DNA of 25,816 bases, taken from Clostridia bacterium. Its GTDB lineage: Bacteria; Bacillota_A; Clostridia; Christensenellales; CAG-138. The stretch is taken from contig JAFPXU010000152.1 of NCBI GenBank assembly GCA_017394605.1, positions 1-25,816 on the forward strand, given 5' to 3'. The translations under genes and the position numbers were made by a program. Of the stretch, positions 23,332-25,816 are shown in pieces. A model generated the notes under the pieces. That model did no database searches and was not told the origin of the DNA. It was given only the letters and a program-made list of their open reading frames with translations. Each line of letters starts with the position of its first letter. Position 1 is the stretch's first letter.

Positions 23332-23363
23332 ACAGCAGCTGTCCCGTCAAGGACAGCTGCTGT
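23332..23363. terminator. Bidirectional terminator between the DUF896 gene and groEL
   Basis: A 13-bp perfect stem ACAGCAGCTGTCC (23332-23344) / GGACAGCTGCTGT (23351-23363) with a 6-nt loop. T-poor but T-containing tails lie on both sides. It sits between two convergent genes. Confidence 0.8.
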
Positions 23364-23391
23364 CTGTTTGCATTCAATTTCCTGTTCCGGA

Positions 23392-25038
<1,647 letters not shown>

Positions 25039-25323
25039 TTATTCCACAACCGCAAGAATGTCGCTCTGACGGACGATGATGTACTCCTGACCGTCCAGTT
25101 TGACTTCCGTGCCGGCATATTTCGAATAGATGACCTTCTCGCCTTTCTTCACGTACATTGCCACCTCTTTGCCGTCTACCATTCCGCCGGGGCCGACAGC
25201 AATGATCTCCGCGGTCTGCGGTTTCTCCTTTGCTGTGCTGGCGAGGATGATGCCGCCCTTTGTGACCTCTTCCGCCTCAAGGCTTTTGAGAACTACACGG
25301 TCTGCCAATGGTTTGAGTTTCAT
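25039..25323 (-). CDS. groS: Co-chaperonin GroES (10 kDa)
   Basis: A 94-residue lid of the GroEL chamber. MKLKPLADRVVLKSLEAEEV is the usual start. TKGGIILASTAKEKP is the mobile loop, and GEKVIYSKYAGTEVK and EYIIVRQSDILAVVE follow. I chose ATG 25323 because AAGGAGG lies 10 nt upstream; the longer frame to 25374 reads through the CIRCE-adjacent leader. It is the first gene of groES-groEL. Confidence 0.99.
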   Translation of the reverse strand: MKLKPLADRVVLKSLEAEEVTKGGIILASTAKEKPQTAEIIAVGPGGMVDGKEVAMYVKKGEKVIYSKYAGTEVKLDGQEYIIVRQSDILAVVE

Positions 25324-25367
25324 ATCAACTATGCCTCCTTGCAAATAATAACTTATAAAACCGTTTG

Positions 25368-25394
25368 TTAGCACTCATATCAGTCGAGTGCTAA
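25368..25394. promoter_or_regulatory. CIRCE operator (HrcA binding site)
   Basis: TTAGCACTC (25368-25376), 9-nt spacer, GAGTGCTAA (25386-25394): an exact CIRCE inverted repeat. It lies just downstream of the predicted groES transcription start, where HrcA repressor blocks groESL until heat stress. Confidence 0.98.
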
Positions 25395-25405
25395 CCACCT
25401 TCCTT

Positions 25406-25434
25406 ATTATATCCACCGGCCTTCTGATAGTCAA
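25406..25434 (-). promoter_or_regulatory. Promoter of groES-groEL
   Basis: Minus-strand TTGACT (25429-25434), 17-nt spacer, TATAAT (25406-25411). Start near 25399 places the CIRCE element in the first bases of the mRNA. Confidence 0.85.
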
Positions 25435-25628
25435 TCTCGAAATTCAACAGAAATGTGAATTCTTTCTCCCCCCGTTCCGGCGGTAATAAAACCTCCCCTG
25501 CCTCAGTCTGAAAAAGACTGCTCCGCGGTTCATTTCTTTTTTCTGCCCGATCCAAACGCTGCGGACGGTGCATGTTGGTCGGCCCGAAGAAACAGCGCCG
25601 TCATGGTAAAAAAGCAGGAAAATAATGC
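25435..25628. other. Gene-free spacer between divergent groES and rpsT
   Basis: No coding sequence is supported here. A small hairpin CAGTCT-GAAAA-AGACTG (25504-25520) is the only visible structure, and it has no clear role. Confidence 0.5.
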
Positions 25629-25657
25629 TTGCAATCCTCTTCTCTATGTACTATAAT
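25629..25657 (+). promoter_or_regulatory. Promoter of rpsT
   Basis: TTGCAA (25629-25634), 17-nt spacer, perfect TATAAT (25652-25657). The leader to the TTG start at 25704 is about 40 nt. Confidence 0.8.
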
Positions 25658-25703
25658 CCTAATGTTTGAGCATTTAGATACTGATACAGGGGGTGAATGG
25701 GTT

Positions 25704-25816
25704 TTGGCAAACATCAAGTCCGCTTTGAAACGGGTTAAGGTATCCGAGAAGCAGAATCTCCGCAACCGTATGGAGAAATCCGCTATGAAGACCGCTATCC
25801 GTCGTTTTGATGAGGC
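25704..25816 (+). CDS. rpsT: 30S ribosomal protein S20 (5' part, cut by the window end)
   Basis: The first 37 codons of S20, a small-subunit primary 16S rRNA-binding protein. [20 protein letters not shown] followed by [14 protein letters not shown] is diagnostic. The start codon is TTG (25704), with AGGGGGTGA 7 nt upstream. The nearby ATG (25697) is in another frame. A rare start codon is known for rpsT in some bacteria (E. coli uses UUG) and lowers its translation. Confidence 0.95.
   Translation, partial: MANIKSALKRVKVSEKQNLRNRMEKSAMKTAIRRFDE

Noticed and set aside
25391..25573. A 60-codon minus-strand frame upstream of groES
   Set aside because: It overlaps the groES promoter and has no RBS or family resemblance.

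Overview
This looks like a chromosomal segment of an anaerobic, low-complexity-regulation member of the Firmicutes, probably a clostridial lineage. The evidence is strong AGGAGG-type ribosome binding sites, TTGACA/TATAAT-type promoters, an intact CIRCE operator before groES-groEL, a glmS-type self-cleaving riboswitch, a LytTR regulator, a MATE transporter and a DUF896 (YnzC-type) protein. The DNA is moderately GC-rich with GC-biased third codon positions. I cannot name the genus. I see no phage, transposon, tRNA, rRNA or CRISPR array; it is core genome with some unusual wiring.

Layout. (1) Positions 1-11136, nearly all minus strand. Read from the right, a tightly packed run of a small SAM methyltransferase, hslO (Hsp33), a TPR protein, a THUMP RNA methyltransferase and an ApgM-type phosphomutase ends at a terminator. 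A nitroreductase and a MATE exporter follow, then a separately promoted 995-residue membrane-anchored metallophosphoesterase. (2) 11137-14396, plus strand: asd-dapA-dapB, the aspartate-to-diaminopimelate/lysine branch. The dapB product carries a C-terminal pair of aspartokinase-like ACT domains. The asd promoter and the methyltransferase promoter share one -35 palindrome. (3) 14750-17900, minus strand: an amino-sugar operon of a GlmU-like left-handed beta-helix protein, glmM and nagB. A glmS ribozyme lies between the proposed promoter and the first gene, although no glmS gene is present. (4) 17990-19630: a plus-strand nucleoside deoxyribosyltransferase and a minus-strand LytTR regulator. (5) 19633-22936, minus strand: a DUF512 radical-SAM protein, der and plsY, from a promoter so close to the first ATG that the mRNA should be nearly leaderless. 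(6) 23000-25816: a DUF896 protein facing groES-groEL across a bidirectional terminator, and the start of rpsT.

The most interesting reading is region 3. GlcN6P-induced cleavage would shut off an operon containing nagB and glmM. That makes sense if NagB runs in the anabolic direction here (fructose-6-P + NH3 to glucosamine-6-P), replacing GlmS and coming under the feedback control that normally belongs to glmS. The second most interesting item is the DapB-ACT-ACT fusion, which suggests allosteric control by lysine or a related amino acid at an unusual step.
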